The translations under genes were made by a program, and so were the position numbers. From positions 3,162,001 through 3,226,000 of the forward strand of contig JAVFKD010000004.1 of the NCBI GenBank assembly GCA_036429605.1: a DNA stretch of 64,000 nucleotides. Reading direction: 5' to 3'. Below the pieces are notes generated by a model. It was not told the origin of the DNA. It searched no databases and was given only the letters and a program-made list of their open reading frames with translations. Position 1 is the first letter of the stretch. The number at the start of each line of letters is the position of its first letter. Below, piece after piece: positions 11,086 through 21,985 of this stretch. The DNA is from Cladobotryum mycophilum (taxonomy: Eukaryota; Ascomycota; Sordariomycetes; Hypocreales; Hypocreaceae).

Positions 11086-13380
11086 ATGACTTCTTTTCGA
11101 CTAACAATCGAAGATGGCCAGTTTCGAGACGGTCATGGCCGTCAGGTTGTCCTCCGGGGCATCAACGTTGCAGGCGACTCGAAGCTTCCAAGCGAGCCTA
11201 ACCAGCCTTCACACATTGGCAACGACTTTTTCGATGGAGACAGCGTCAAGTTTCACCAGAGACCCTTCAGCAAAGAAGATGCCCCGATGCATTTCGCGAG
11301 GATAAAACGATTCGGCTTCAACACCATCAGATACATCTTCACTTGGGAGGCGCTCGAGGCCGCTGGGCCCGGCATCTATGACGAAGACTTTATTCAGCAC
11401 ACGATCGAGGTTCTAAGAGTAGCGAAATCATATGGCTTCTATGTCTTCATGGACCCTCATCAGGACGTATGGTCACGATTTACCGGCGGTTCGGGCGCCC
11501 CTCTCTGGACCATCTATGCGTGTGGCTTGAACCCCCAGAGCTTCGCTGCTACCGAGGCTGCCCTTGTTCACAACACCTACCCTGATCCTGATAACTTTCC
11601 AAAGATGATCTGGTCGACAAACTACTACCGACTGGCAACAGGCACCATATTCACCTTCTTCTTTGCCGGAAAAGACTTCGCCCCAAAGTGCATCATTGAT
11701 GGCGTCAACATTCAAGATTATCTGCAGTCTCACTTTATTAACGCTTGTGCTCACCTCGCAAAACGGATCCACGAAGCTGGCGACCTTGAAAATGATGTTG
11801 TCATCGGTTGGGAGAGCATGAACGAGCCTAACAAATGCATGACTGGTTATGCTGATCTGACCGTCATCCCAAAAGAGCACCCTCTCAAGAAGGGAACGTG
11901 CCCAACAATGTGGCAGACATTTCTAACTGGGATGGGTAGGGCGTGTGAGGTTGATGTATGGGACATGGGCGGCCTCGGTCCATACAAAGTCGGCACGAAA
12001 CTTATTGATCCGCACGGTGAGATTGCCTGGTTGCCGGAAGACTACGACGATTCAAGGTATGGATGGAAGCGTGATCCTGGATGGAAACTTGGAGAGTGTA
12101 TCTGGGCGCAACATGGCGTGTGGGATACCGCAACGGACACTCTTTTGAAGAAGGACTATTTTGCCAAGAATCCCAACACTGGCGAGACTATCGAGTACCC
12201 GATTTTCACCAACACATACTTCATGGAGTTTTATAGGAGATATCGCGACGCATGTAGAAGCATCCACAAGGACTGTATTATGTTGATGCATTACCCCACC
12301 CTCGAGCTGCCCCCTGAGATCAAGGGTACAGCTGATGACGATCCGAAAATGGCATTTACACCACATTTTTACGACGGAATCACACTCATGACAAAGCACT
12401 GGAATAGCACATGGAATGTCGACGTGGTCGGTGTCTTGCGAGGAAAATACTGGCATCCTGCCTTTGCCATCAAAATTGGTGAGACGGCAATCCGCAATTG
12501 CTTGAGGGACCAGCTAGCAACTCTTCGACAAGAGGGTCTAGACCGCACTGGAAACCACCCTTGCTTCATGACAGAGTTTGGCATTCCATATGATATGGAT
12601 GATAAGAAGGCATACAAAGATGGCGATTATTCGAGCCAATCGGCTGCTCTAGATGCCAATTATTATGGTGTGGAAGGGTCCGGAATGGAAGGCTATTGTC
12701 TGTGGGTATACGCCTCTGGCAACACGCACGAACGAGGCGATCAATGGAATGGCGAAGACTTGTCAATAGTTTCGCTCGATGACAAGATTCCTCCAGTGTC
12801 ACCAATACCCAAGGATGCACTTAATGAATCCAACACCAGCCTCCTCAAAGCCGCGACTACTAACAAAGATGCCGGCGATTACGGCAGCATTACACCAGGT
12901 AACCTCCAAAGCACCCTCACAAACCCATCCATCAGCTCGGCTCCATCAGTTAAAGACCCCGAGTTGACAAATGCTCCAGGCTACCGCGCGGCCGAAGCCT
13001 TTATTCGCCCAACGCCGACGGTGGTGGCCGGAAACCTCCTGTCGTCCGGATTTGATCTTCGCAACTGCACGTTCCATCTCAAAGTCTCTGCCGCAACAGC
13101 CGCCGCAGATGATACCCCGACGATTGTTTTCCTCCCCGAGTTCCATTTCCCAAAAGATCAGTTCGAAGTCACAGTTTCAGCAGGCAAGTGGGAGGTAAGC
13201 TCTGATGAAGAAGAGGGGCCGCTTCTTCAGTGGCTGAGGTGGTGGCACCCTGAAGGAGAGCAGACTCTAACCGTCAAGGGCCTGGTGAGAAAACATAATG
13301 TCCCTGAAGGTACAGCGGAAGAGGCAGGTTATCTGGAACAATGCCAGCGGGGGTATGGATGGAACTGCAACATTATGTAG
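11086..13380 (+). CDS. GH5 glucocerebrosidase / sterylglucosidase (EGCrP/Egh1 type)
   Basis: Fungal members of this GH5 subfamily hydrolyse glucosylceramide or ergosteryl-glucoside in quality control and turnover of glycolipids. The gene is a single uninterrupted frame of 764 residues, close in length to the yeast Egh1 protein. There is no signal peptide or membrane segment, consistent with a cytosolic or vacuole-associated enzyme. An N-terminal barrel begins with QVVLRGINVAGDSK. The acid/base Glu lies in GWESMNEPN (about residue 247). The nucleophile Glu is in CFMTEFGIPYDM (about residue 497). A C-terminal beta-sandwich-like region follows a Ser/Pro/Asn-rich linker at about 575-650. ATG 11086 opens directly with a beta strand typical of the family. 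Whether it prefers ceramide or sterol glucosides cannot be decided from sequence alone. Confidence 0.9.
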   Translation: MTSFRLTIEDGQFRDGHGRQVVLRGINVAGDSKLPSEPNQPSHIGNDFFDGDSVKFHQRPFSKEDAPMHFARIKRFGFNTIRYIFTWEALEAAGPGIYDEDFIQHTIEVLRVAKSYGFYVFMDPHQDVWSRFTGGSGAPLWTIYACGLNPQSFAATEAALVHNTYPDPDNFPKMIWSTNYYRLATGTIFTFFFAGKDFAPKCIIDGVNIQDYLQSHFINACAHLAKRIHEAGDLENDVVIGWESMNEPNKCMTGYADLTVIPKEHPLKKGTCPTMWQTFLTGMGRACEVDVWDMGGLGPYKVGTKLIDPHGEIAWLPEDYDDSRYGWKRDPGWKLGECIWAQHGVWDTATDTLLKKDYFAKNPNTGETIEYPIFTNTYFMEFYRRYRDACRSIHKDCIMLMHYPTLELPPEIKGTADDDPKMAFTPHFYDGITLMTKHWNSTWNVDVVGVLRGKYWHPAFAIKIGETAIRNCLRDQLATLRQEGLDRTGNHPCFMTEFGIPYDMDDKKAYKDGDYSSQSAALDANYYGVEGSGMEGYCLWVYASGNTHERGDQWNGEDLSIVSLDDKIPPVSPIPKDALNESNTSLLKAATTNKDAGDYGSITPGNLQSTLTNPSISSAPSVKDPELTNAPGYRAAEAFIRPTPTVVAGNLLSSGFDLRNCTFHLKVSAATAAADDTPTIVFLPEFHFPKDQFEVTVSAGKWEVSSDEEEGPLLQWLRWWHPEGEQTLTVKGLVRKHNVPEGTAEEAGYLEQCQRGYGWNCNIM

Positions 13381-13873
13381 ATTGGGGATTCTAGACCCCT
13401 TTCTGTCTGATCAATCAAATCAGATCAGGTTGCATACATACGGAGTTTGGTTATTACTGTTCGTTTCAGTAGTAAGTTGGGAACCATGTGGTACTTGGGT
13501 ATTTGTTTCAAGCAGGGACGGTGAAGATGGTTCGTGGGTTTACTGACAACTATGCAAAGATTAACTTGGTAAGAGAATATTATGAAATAAGTACAAATAC
13601 ACCAATGTCGTTCACTAAGTACATGTAGCAATCTCTATATTAATACAAATGGTGTATGCAAACCCTTTATCTACCACATTATTGGCCTCCACAAATACAA
13701 GTATATACTAGATATCTTGAGGATATGGTTCTATTTTGTAGTTGGCTCTGTTCCCAGACTCTGAATTTCACTACCCATCCTCTTCACCAGCCCTATTAGT
13801 GTTGACCGTCCTCACCATTTGCTACTGACCGCCACTATGTAGGAAGTCAGGATACGTATTCGAAACCAAAGTA
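13381..13873. other. Convergent spacer with AT-rich 3' flanks
   Basis: Lies between the GH5 stop and the ABC transporter 3' end. A partial TACGGAGT motif occurs near 13438. A GTGAGT at the very end of the transporter frame leaves open that its last few residues are encoded by a small extra exon here. Confidence 0.45.
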
Positions 13874-16800
13874 TCATGAAGTACTCACCATATTGTAATA
13901 CCGCCCTTGTTGTGCCAACAGCTCCGCATGGCTGCCTCCTTCTACTACTCTCCCCTGGTCCATCACATAGATGATATCGGCGGCTCTGACGGTCGACAAG
14001 CGATGCGCAATAACCAGCATGCCGCCATGCAGTTGTCTCCATCGCATCAGCGCCTCGTGTATCAGCTTCTCGCTCATGCTGTCCAGTGCGCTCGTCGCCT
14101 CGTCGAGCAGCAGGACGGAGGCGTTTCGGATCAGAGCTCGGGCGATGGCTATTCTCTGTCTTTGGCCGCCGGAGAGAGCGGCACCCCTTGAGCCAACTGT
14201 TGTGAAGTAGCCTTCAGGGAGGGATTGGATCAGGTCGGTGAGTTGGCAGGTGGCGATGACGTGGTCGAGCTCTTCTTGTAAGACGTCTCGGGTGGTGCCG
14301 ACAAGGAGGTTGTCTTTGATGGTACCTTTGGTAAGGGTTAGAAACGGTAATGGAAATAATGGGAGAGAGATGAGGTGTTTACTGGCCTTGGTATAAAACT
14401 GGTTCTCTGTAGCAATCATTGTTAACCCCGAATTCTGTCACGGATTACCCAAACAACTCATTCAGGGGGAGGGGGGACTCACTGTGAAACCATGGCAAGC
14501 GCATCGTGAATTCCATCATCTGGTATGCTCTCCAGTTTGGAGCCATACAAGTAAACCTCGCCGCCATGTACGTGGTAGAAGCTTTTTGGCTCTGTCAGTA
14601 TTCTATCATTGGTGATTTCAGGTTCGATCGATCTTACCGCTCGAGAATTCCGGTGATTGTCGACTTCCCCGAGCCGGACTCTCCCACTATGGCGATAAAT
14701 TGGCCCGGGTTCATCTACTTTCGTTAGCACACTGCCCGTCCAACTCGAGTTGGGCTAACTTGCCGAAATAGTAACATCTTGGAGAACCCTCCTGTCTGGA
14801 CGCGCAGGATAGCAAAAGTCGACGTTGCGGAGCTCAAATACTGGAGCGTTGCTGGCGAGCTTGCTTTGAAGGTCCCATTTTCCTTCTTCCTGGGATGGCA
14901 ATCTTGTCTTGGAGGATTTTTCCATGCTCATGATTTTATTGATGGCGGAGGCTCCCTTGGAAATGTCTGGCCAAGATTAGCAAAGGTAGAGAAGGGGGGG
15001 GGGGGCGCGTATAGAGCAGCGCGTACCGGAACTATGAGCAAAGTATGACCCAGCAGACTGGGAGCCAAATACTATGGCAATGAATACGATAAAGAACTGC
15101 TCTGTTGTGTAGCCACCATTGACCAGGAGAGTTCCTCCGTACCTGGATGTATGTCAGTATTTTCATCGATATCAAAATCAAATCACACATCAGGTTGATC
15201 CTACCAGAAGGCGAGTGCCATTGCCAAAAGGTCAATCGCCTCGCTGAGAGCAAACCAGATCATCGCCTTCAAGGCATACTTCCTAGCACGAACCGAATGC
15301 TCAGCGAGCAAGCCCCCGAACCGAGCCGCCACCAAGTCCTCCATATTCAGCGAGACCACAGTCCGGATCGCCTAGACGCATTCGCTGGCGTATCCCACGC
15401 AGTCGTTGAATACCTTGCCGGCATTCTCCTCGAACGTGTGCTCCATCTTCTCCCGGACGTAGCTCGCGGCGAAGATGAAGGGCAGACCACCGGCCAGGAC
15501 GACGAGGGCAAATTTCCAGCCGATGACCAGGGCGAGCGTGATTGTTCCGATGAGGGACACGGCGACTGTGATGAGGACGGTGATGTTTCCGCCGGCAAAC
15601 TCCTTTATGGCTTCGGGGTCGGTTGAGAGGCGGGCGATGAGGCTGCCTGGTGAATTGGTACGCTCATCGAAAAAGGCAATGGATTGATGGGTGAAGACGT
15701 TGAAGTAAGTCGCACGGTAGTCTTGGGAGATCATCTACACTGTTATGTTAGCATTTTGGGGGGTTAATAGTCCGATACATGGCCATCTCACCTCTCCAAG
15801 TCCAGCTCCGAGGCCTGAAAGACTCATGTAACCAAGTGCGACGACCAAGGCCAGCACAAACCACATGAGAGCCCAAAAGTTTCCGGCAGATGTCAGTGGC
15901 TTGCCGTTAAGTTGAAAGGCATCAACCACTTTGGCATATAGGACGGCTTGAATAGGGTATAATGCACCTGTTGTAAAAACAAGGGGGTTAGCAACCGACT
16001 ACTAACGTTATTTGAGTAACTCACCAGCAATTATAGAACCAATGACCAGCCCAGCGTATGCGAGCCAGAAGCTCCTATACTGAGAGATGATCATGAAGAA
16101 GATGGAAATCGTGCCCTTATTCTCGTGCGTTTCAGACCGTGTTTCGATCTCGGGAGCACCTGTTCTCATAGACGGCGCTGTAGAAACGTGTTTCGTCAGC
16201 TCCATTTCTGTAACTTCGCCATCTTTGCGAATTTCCGATCCCGCTTCCAAGGACTGAGCAGTCCATAGGCGCTTATAGAGGCTGTCCGGCGATGCAAGAA
16301 GAGACTCATGATTCCCCTTTTCCAGGATGGACTGTCTGCCGAGCACGTATATGTGATCCGACTTTTGGATAGTTTGCAGTCTGTGAGCGATGGAGATGAT
16401 TGTCCGGTTCTGGCTCGCTGATTCAATGGCTTTCTGTATCACCGCCTCGGAGGCTGGATCGAGTGCGCTGGTCGCTTCGTCAAGGATGAGAATAGGGGGT
16501 TCTTGACAATGGCACGGGCGATGGCGAGGCGCTGCTTCTGGCCGCCGGAGAGTTGTGTTCCTCTATCTCCAACGTTTGTTTCATAGCCCTATATATGATT
16601 AGTAATTTATCAACGAGATATTCGGCATGATTAACTCGCTTGTGGTAGTTGAGTAATAAAGTCATGCGCATTGGCAACTTTGCAAGCACCAATTACTCTT
16701 TCCGTCTTCTCCTGATTTGAAATGTGTGTTGATGAGCTGCCTAGCAGACCATTGGCGACGTTCTCAAAGATGGTACCGCTAAACAGTTGAGGCTCCTTTT

Positions 16801-18336
16801 AAACGTCAGTGTTTGTGCTACGCTTGAGCGGGTAGGCTTACCTGAGAAACAAAACCAATCTTGGACCGCATTGCCTGGGTAGATATATCCGCAATATCAA
16901 CGCCGCCGATGCTCATGGTTCCAGACTCCACGTCGTACCATCGAAGCAGAAGACCAACAATCATTGACTTGCCACATCCACTTTGCCCAACGAATGCTAT
17001 CTTCTTCCCACCAGAGATGTTCAATGTAAGTGAATCGAGGACCTTGGCAGTTGGTCTGGTAGGGTACCGAAAAGCAACGTCCGTGAACACAATGTCTTGC
17101 TGAAATGTCTCATCGGTGAGGTCACCACTGTTCGCGAATCCGCCATCAACGGGGGCGCTGATGATCTTGAAGAGCTCATTTACGGAAGAGAATATACTCA
17201 TAAATGGTCCAAGATAGGCAGCCAGTTGGGAAAAGGAGTTCATCCCAATCATGATGGAGAAGAGAGTTGTGATGACCTTGCCAGACTTGTCAACCTGGCC
17301 GGTTGAATACAAATGAACGCCGTACCAGAATGCCAGGGCGTAGGCACAGTATAGGAGAAACATGTATGTGCCAATCTGGATTCCGTAAATGGGGGCGCGC
17401 TTCCAGCCAAGTTCGGTCGCCCTGTTCAAGAACTTGCCGTACTTTTCGAACATCTTGTCGGAAGCTGCACGGCCGAGGGAACGAACTGTTCTCACGGAAC
17501 TAAACACTTCCTCTGCGAGAGTGCTTGCTTCCTCCTTTTGAGCTCGGATCTGCTGCTCCAGCTTCTCATCGAAAACGCTGATGGCGCCAATGACAATCAC
17601 CGCTGCCGGAACAATCGATGCGACAGCAAGGGCAAGATTCCATATCGACACCAGCGCCACAACGAAGCCAGTGATGATGGTCGAGGTGTGCTGAACAGTC
17701 ATGCCAAACTTATCCGACAGCCCAGAGCGGATGGCGTTGGAATGGCTCGACAGTGCTTCGTTGACAATCCCTGATCGAAGTTTCGTCTCGTGGAATGCGA
17801 TCCGTTGGGCAAGGACGGCGCGAAGATATGTTTGCTGTAGGGAAGACGTAACGTTGGCCGATACAATGGTAAAGAGGACCATTGATATGTAACTGAGACC
17901 CAGCTTGGCAATGAAGAGATATACTGTGAAGTGTTAGTTGGAAGAACATACCCTAGACCTAGCGGCTTGTTGTTGTTAAACTTACGCATAATGTGAGATG
18001 TGGGAAAGGAACTCGTGCTTGGAAATGTCTCCTAGACTAAAATCATTGAATATAGTGACAAAATTGCCAAAAATGAGGGTCATTAGAGGCATGATGGTCC
18101 CGGAACCGACAGAGCACAGGAGGGCAGCAAAGTAGAGGAGACGATCGGTTGGTGATGCCAGATGCCAGAGCTTTGTTTGTCAGAAGATTGATTTTTGACT
18201 GGGATTTTTTGTTGCTGTTGTTGTTGTTGTTGGAGTTTTAATCACTTACTTGAACTGGAGCATTTACTGACCGGAGTGCATCTTTGGTTTCTTGGTTGTC
18301 CTTTTCTTGTGGCCGAGGAGGCGTGGTTTCGTCCAT
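13874..18336 (-). CDS. Full-length ABC-B (MDR-type) transporter, disrupted; possible pseudogene
   Basis: Layout is TMD1-NBD1-TMD2-NBD2, as in fungal multidrug or a-factor exporters of the plasma membrane. The start at 18336 opens MDETTPPRPQ. NBD1 has Walker A GQSGCGKS, signature LSGGQKQR and Walker B ILILDEATSALD. NBD2 has GESGSGKST, LSGGQRQR and VLLLDEATSALD. Breaks: a one-base deficit in a G5 run at 16495-16499 between NBD1 signature and Walker B; an in-frame TAG at 15372-15374 inside TMD2 (expected ASE-V-x-AIRTV); and a splice junction 17924-17985 that is one base out of frame. Three introns start with GC (16589-16639, 14715-14763, 14326-14386), each needed for the conserved protein. The first break looks technical. 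The TAG is not in a homopolymer and may be a real null mutation. The gene is divergent from a Zn2Cys6 regulator. Confidence 0.85.
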
Positions 18337-18779
18337 GATTGTTTTTTTGGGGAAGAGGGCGAGAGGATGGACAAGTATTATCGTAGGTTGACTTTAGAAA
18401 AGACGTAGTAAGTGAGATTTTCTCTCTCTATCTCTCTGTGAATTAAAGATTTAATAGTTTTAAGTAAATAATAATTATTTTTCCTGATTTACAAGTGTAT
18501 TATTGGTATTGTTGGAATTATTTTTGGTGTCTTGGGTGGATGATGGCGTGTAAGACGAGTCCATTCGAGATGAACCCTCCGCCCATCACCATCATTATGT
18601 ATGCCGCCATGATCATCACTGAAAACTCGTCAAAGACAACATAACAGTTCCTTAACTTTTGCCTGATGAAGCTCATTCCATTTTTTTTGCTGTGATATGT
18701 CCTCGACGACCGCCTCCACTCTAGATGATTGGCCAACGTCGTCCGAACGCCTTCCATTCAACGCTTCTGGAAGGCTACC

Positions 18780-18791
18780 CTGTCCGGACAG
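18780..18791. promoter_or_regulatory. Perfect 12-bp palindrome CTGTCCGGACAG, candidate operator
   Basis: The 12 bases read identically on both strands. They contain CCG and CGG half-sites overlapping as CCGG. A second TCCGGAC lies at 18826-18832. Zn2Cys6 dimers commonly bind paired CGG triplets, so the adjacent regulator could act here. That is inference from motif and position only. Confidence 0.4.
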
Positions 18792-19193
18792 GTGAGACCG
18801 GCATCCACCAATCGGATGGGGCTCATCCGGACGTCTCCGTAGCCAGCTAATTAGAGTTGAACGTACTGGTAATAGAGATGAGCAGACACACACACGGAGA
18901 GAGAGGGAAAGAGCGTCAGGCCCATTCCACGTTCTCCGACGAAACGCAGAACAGAACCACCTGCAGTCGCCGAAGCCTCCCTCCCTCTCAAAGCGATTCT
19001 TCCAATTGAGACAATTTCCCACCCCCGGAATCGATCGCTTTCGGCAACTTGTTTTTTTCCCACCGAGTAATACGAATCGTATTATTCATTTATTATTGTT
19101 ATTATTGTTGTTTACCTAACCATTAGCAATTGACATTCTGATATTGGACAGACGCACTCACGCACGTACGTACGCACGCACGCTCGCACGCAC

Positions 19194-19221
19194 GACACAC
19201 ACACACACACACACACACACA
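19194..19221. repeat. (CA)n microsatellite abutting a start codon
   Basis: A run of about 14 CA units ends two bases before the ATG at 19223, so it lies in the 5' leader or core promoter of the Zn2Cys6 gene. Confidence 0.85.
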
Positions 19222-19222
19222 T

Positions 19223-21985
19223 ATGGACAGAGGCGAACTGGAACCATCGCCCAGTGGACTCGCTAAGCATGCGGTACGGCCCAATACGAGAAATCGAACT
19301 GCATCTTTTTCTTCTTCTTCTTCTTTTCTCTTCTCTTCTTCGACTTCTTCCTTCTTTCTTCCTTCTTTACCCTGGTTACCAGGGTCCGAGTATGATGGAT
19401 GGATGATGATGAACTGACAATTTGCATGTGTTTACATATTTATTAGTGTGCATATTGTCGGCAGAAAAAGATCAGGTAATGTCCTCCTTCATATCATTCA
19501 TCCACCCCGGTTCCCCTGTTTGCTCAAAATCTCTCCCTCTCTCGTGTGTCCGTCTTGCTGACAGATGACGACAATATTATCGATAGATGCACAAAGGAGT
19601 TGCCCAAGTGTGCGGCTTGTAGGCCATGGCCTGGCCCCTGTGTGTACAACAGACACGGCACTACCACTTCTATACGAGTTACGCCCGCCGCCAAAAGGTT
19701 CGTTTAAAACCCACCTCACTCAACTCGCTGATTTCCTCGGTATTCATGAGTGCATTTTTAGCTAAAATCTGTACATGATAAGTGAAACCGAAGAGCCGGA
19801 AGAGCTCAAAGTACCATTCCTTCGACCACAGCCAGAGGGTGCAAGTATACAACAGCGTCTGGATCGGATAGAAGCTAGCCTTGGCCAAATCACCTCAATC
19901 CTGGATCGACTGGTCAAGCTATCGGAAAATAGTCATGGGTCGAGAACTGCCGCCGCCGCCGCTCTCCCGGGGCCTGGCCATAGGCCTGGTCCCCCCAAGG
20001 AGACCGTGCAATCGAATCCCGAGCCCGAACGTTCCCAGGAACCATCGCCTGCTTCCTCTAACCTGTTTTATACCATGTCGCAGACCTCGCACGATCTAAG
20101 TACCCTTCAGAACTATCCGGAACACGAGGTCGCATCGAGAGAATTGCGCGGTCTGCTAGATAGTCTAAAGTCATTCGAAATTGTGGGTGATGGGCCTGAG
20201 ATATCCGAGGGGAGTCAGTATTACATCCCCGATAAACAAACCGGATATACCTTGATCGGCCGTGGGTTTTCCTCCTTCTTACCCCTTTAACCGACCTTGA
20301 TATTTCTGACGATTGGTGTAAAACTAGACATCTTACATGTCGCTGACCTCGGATCGGTCCTGTTCAAACAGCCGACCGATGAGGTGGTGCGACAGGTCAT
20401 TTTCGAGCCGTCCAGGGTCAAGTCCAAGGCATGGTTGCTATACATCAACTACACCATGGTAGCCATAGCCACATCGGCAAAGGATCAGTTTGAACCGCAT
20501 CTCGTCAACGCCCTGAGATGGAATACTCGATTGGCACTCAACAACTCTAGCATTTTTCTCGAACCGAGTGAGCTCAACATTCAGGCGCTTATGCTTGCGG
20601 CCTTGCATGGCGAGGATTTTGCTGCCCCGAATCTGTCATGGATGCTCATAGGCCATGCGTGTCAGCAAGCCAAGGCCTTACTTGCCACTATGGCGACCGA
20701 AGACTTTGGCTCACAACAACGAAGGCTTTGTTTGTTCTGGTCGCTCTTCTCCGTGGACAAGTCCTGCTCGCTAGCCTTTGGACGGCCCGTGTTTTTGCCA
20801 GCATCACTGTTCAAGGCGATCCCGCTGCCAGACATTAGATACTTGCTCAGATTCAATCCCCACCAGGATAAAGCAGCGTCACACGATGCAAAAGATCCCG
20901 TTTCTACCTTTGGCGGCAACGTATTTCTGCAAAACATCGCCCTGGCCATTCTCACCAGTAGAATATCAGACTTTCTCCATGGAGAAGGACCGGAAGAGGA
21001 GCGAAAGAGCCTCATGTCACAGCTTGATAACTGGCATCGGAACACGGAAGAGGTCAGTGTGTACAACTCAGCCCCATGGAAGAAAGTTGATCTAACGTAT
21101 GTTACAACTCGCAGCTGCTGTACAGTGCGGTTGAAGGCGAGAGAGCATTTGCATCTGAGAGGGGACTCCATGAAATGTCATTGGGGATTTTGAGCTGCAA
21201 ATTCCAATATCTCCATCTTCTCATCTTGCTTACCGAAAAATCTCCACAGCATGCTAAAGTCAGGACTATATCAGCAAGGGAGGCCATTTCCATTCTGCCG
21301 CAAATGGTCTCCAACTGGAGCCAGGTGTATAATGGAATCATCTGGTAAGCAAGCAAGCAAGCAAGCACAATGAGAACTGAAGCAAGGGCCATGGAAGCTT
21401 TGGACGTATTCAAGACTAATAGTTGGGCACAGGCAGTCGCTGTATTACCCGTTTACCCCATTCTTTGTTCTCTTCCAAAGAATAATCCAGGATCCAATGG
21501 CCGGGGAAACGAAAGAGGACCTTGGCCTCCTTGCATCGACAGTAGCTTATTTTACCAGCATGGCATCGCAAGTCAGCGCCCTGGGACCCTTGGTCCGAAA
21601 ACTGGAGCAGACGGCCGAGGTACTGTTAAAGTTGGCCCAGCGCCACGTAATGGTGAGCGCGTCGAAACAGGAGGACCAAATGCAGCAGAATACGGGGCCA
21701 ATATCCTTTTCGGGCTCGCTGCCCCCAAGCACCCTTGGTGATCAGCCGGCACTGGCAGGCATGGATCAACTGAATATGTCGTCATTCCTCGAGGACATTG
21801 ATATGGACAGTCTCATTAGCTGGCTACCTCAGGGGATGGGCTCTGAACTGGAGCTTTCAACCCAGGGGGATGGGCCCATGGATATGAGCACCAACAACAG
21901 TGGTGGGGAAGGAGAGCCAAGAGGACAGAAGAGGCCATTCGAGAGTGCCTTTGACTGGTTTTCATGGGACACGCAATTCATGTGA
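19223..21985 (+). CDS. Zn2Cys6 fungal-specific transcription factor
   Basis: A nuclear DNA-binding regulator. Seven exons (19223-19273, 19447-19475, 19587-19697, 19783-20261, 20328-21052, 21115-21344, 21433-21985) keep frame and give 725 residues. The zinc cluster is CX2CX6CX6CX2CX6C, beginning at CAYCRQKKIRC about residue 18; exon 2, only 29 nt, encodes its first half. A coiled-coil-like dimerisation stretch follows (QRLDRIEASLGQITSILDRL). The fungal_trans middle region includes WSLFSVDKSCSLAFGRP and the C-terminal YYPFTPFFVLFQRII block. The C-terminus is acidic. The donor of intron 3 (GTTCGT) and its acceptor are the weakest splice calls. Divergent from the ABC transporter, so a possible local regulator of it; its target is not known. 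Confidence 0.85.

Larger units (their letters stand above)
18337..19222. promoter_or_regulatory. Shared divergent promoter region (transporter / Zn2Cys6 regulator)
   Basis: This 0.9-kb spacer separates two head-to-head genes. It contains two TCCGGAC motifs, a GAGA-rich patch near 18895-18910, a purine/pyrimidine CGTACG cluster near 19160-19195 and a CA microsatellite ending at the regulator start codon. No gene is supported; open frames on the minus strand here lack domains. Confidence 0.55.
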
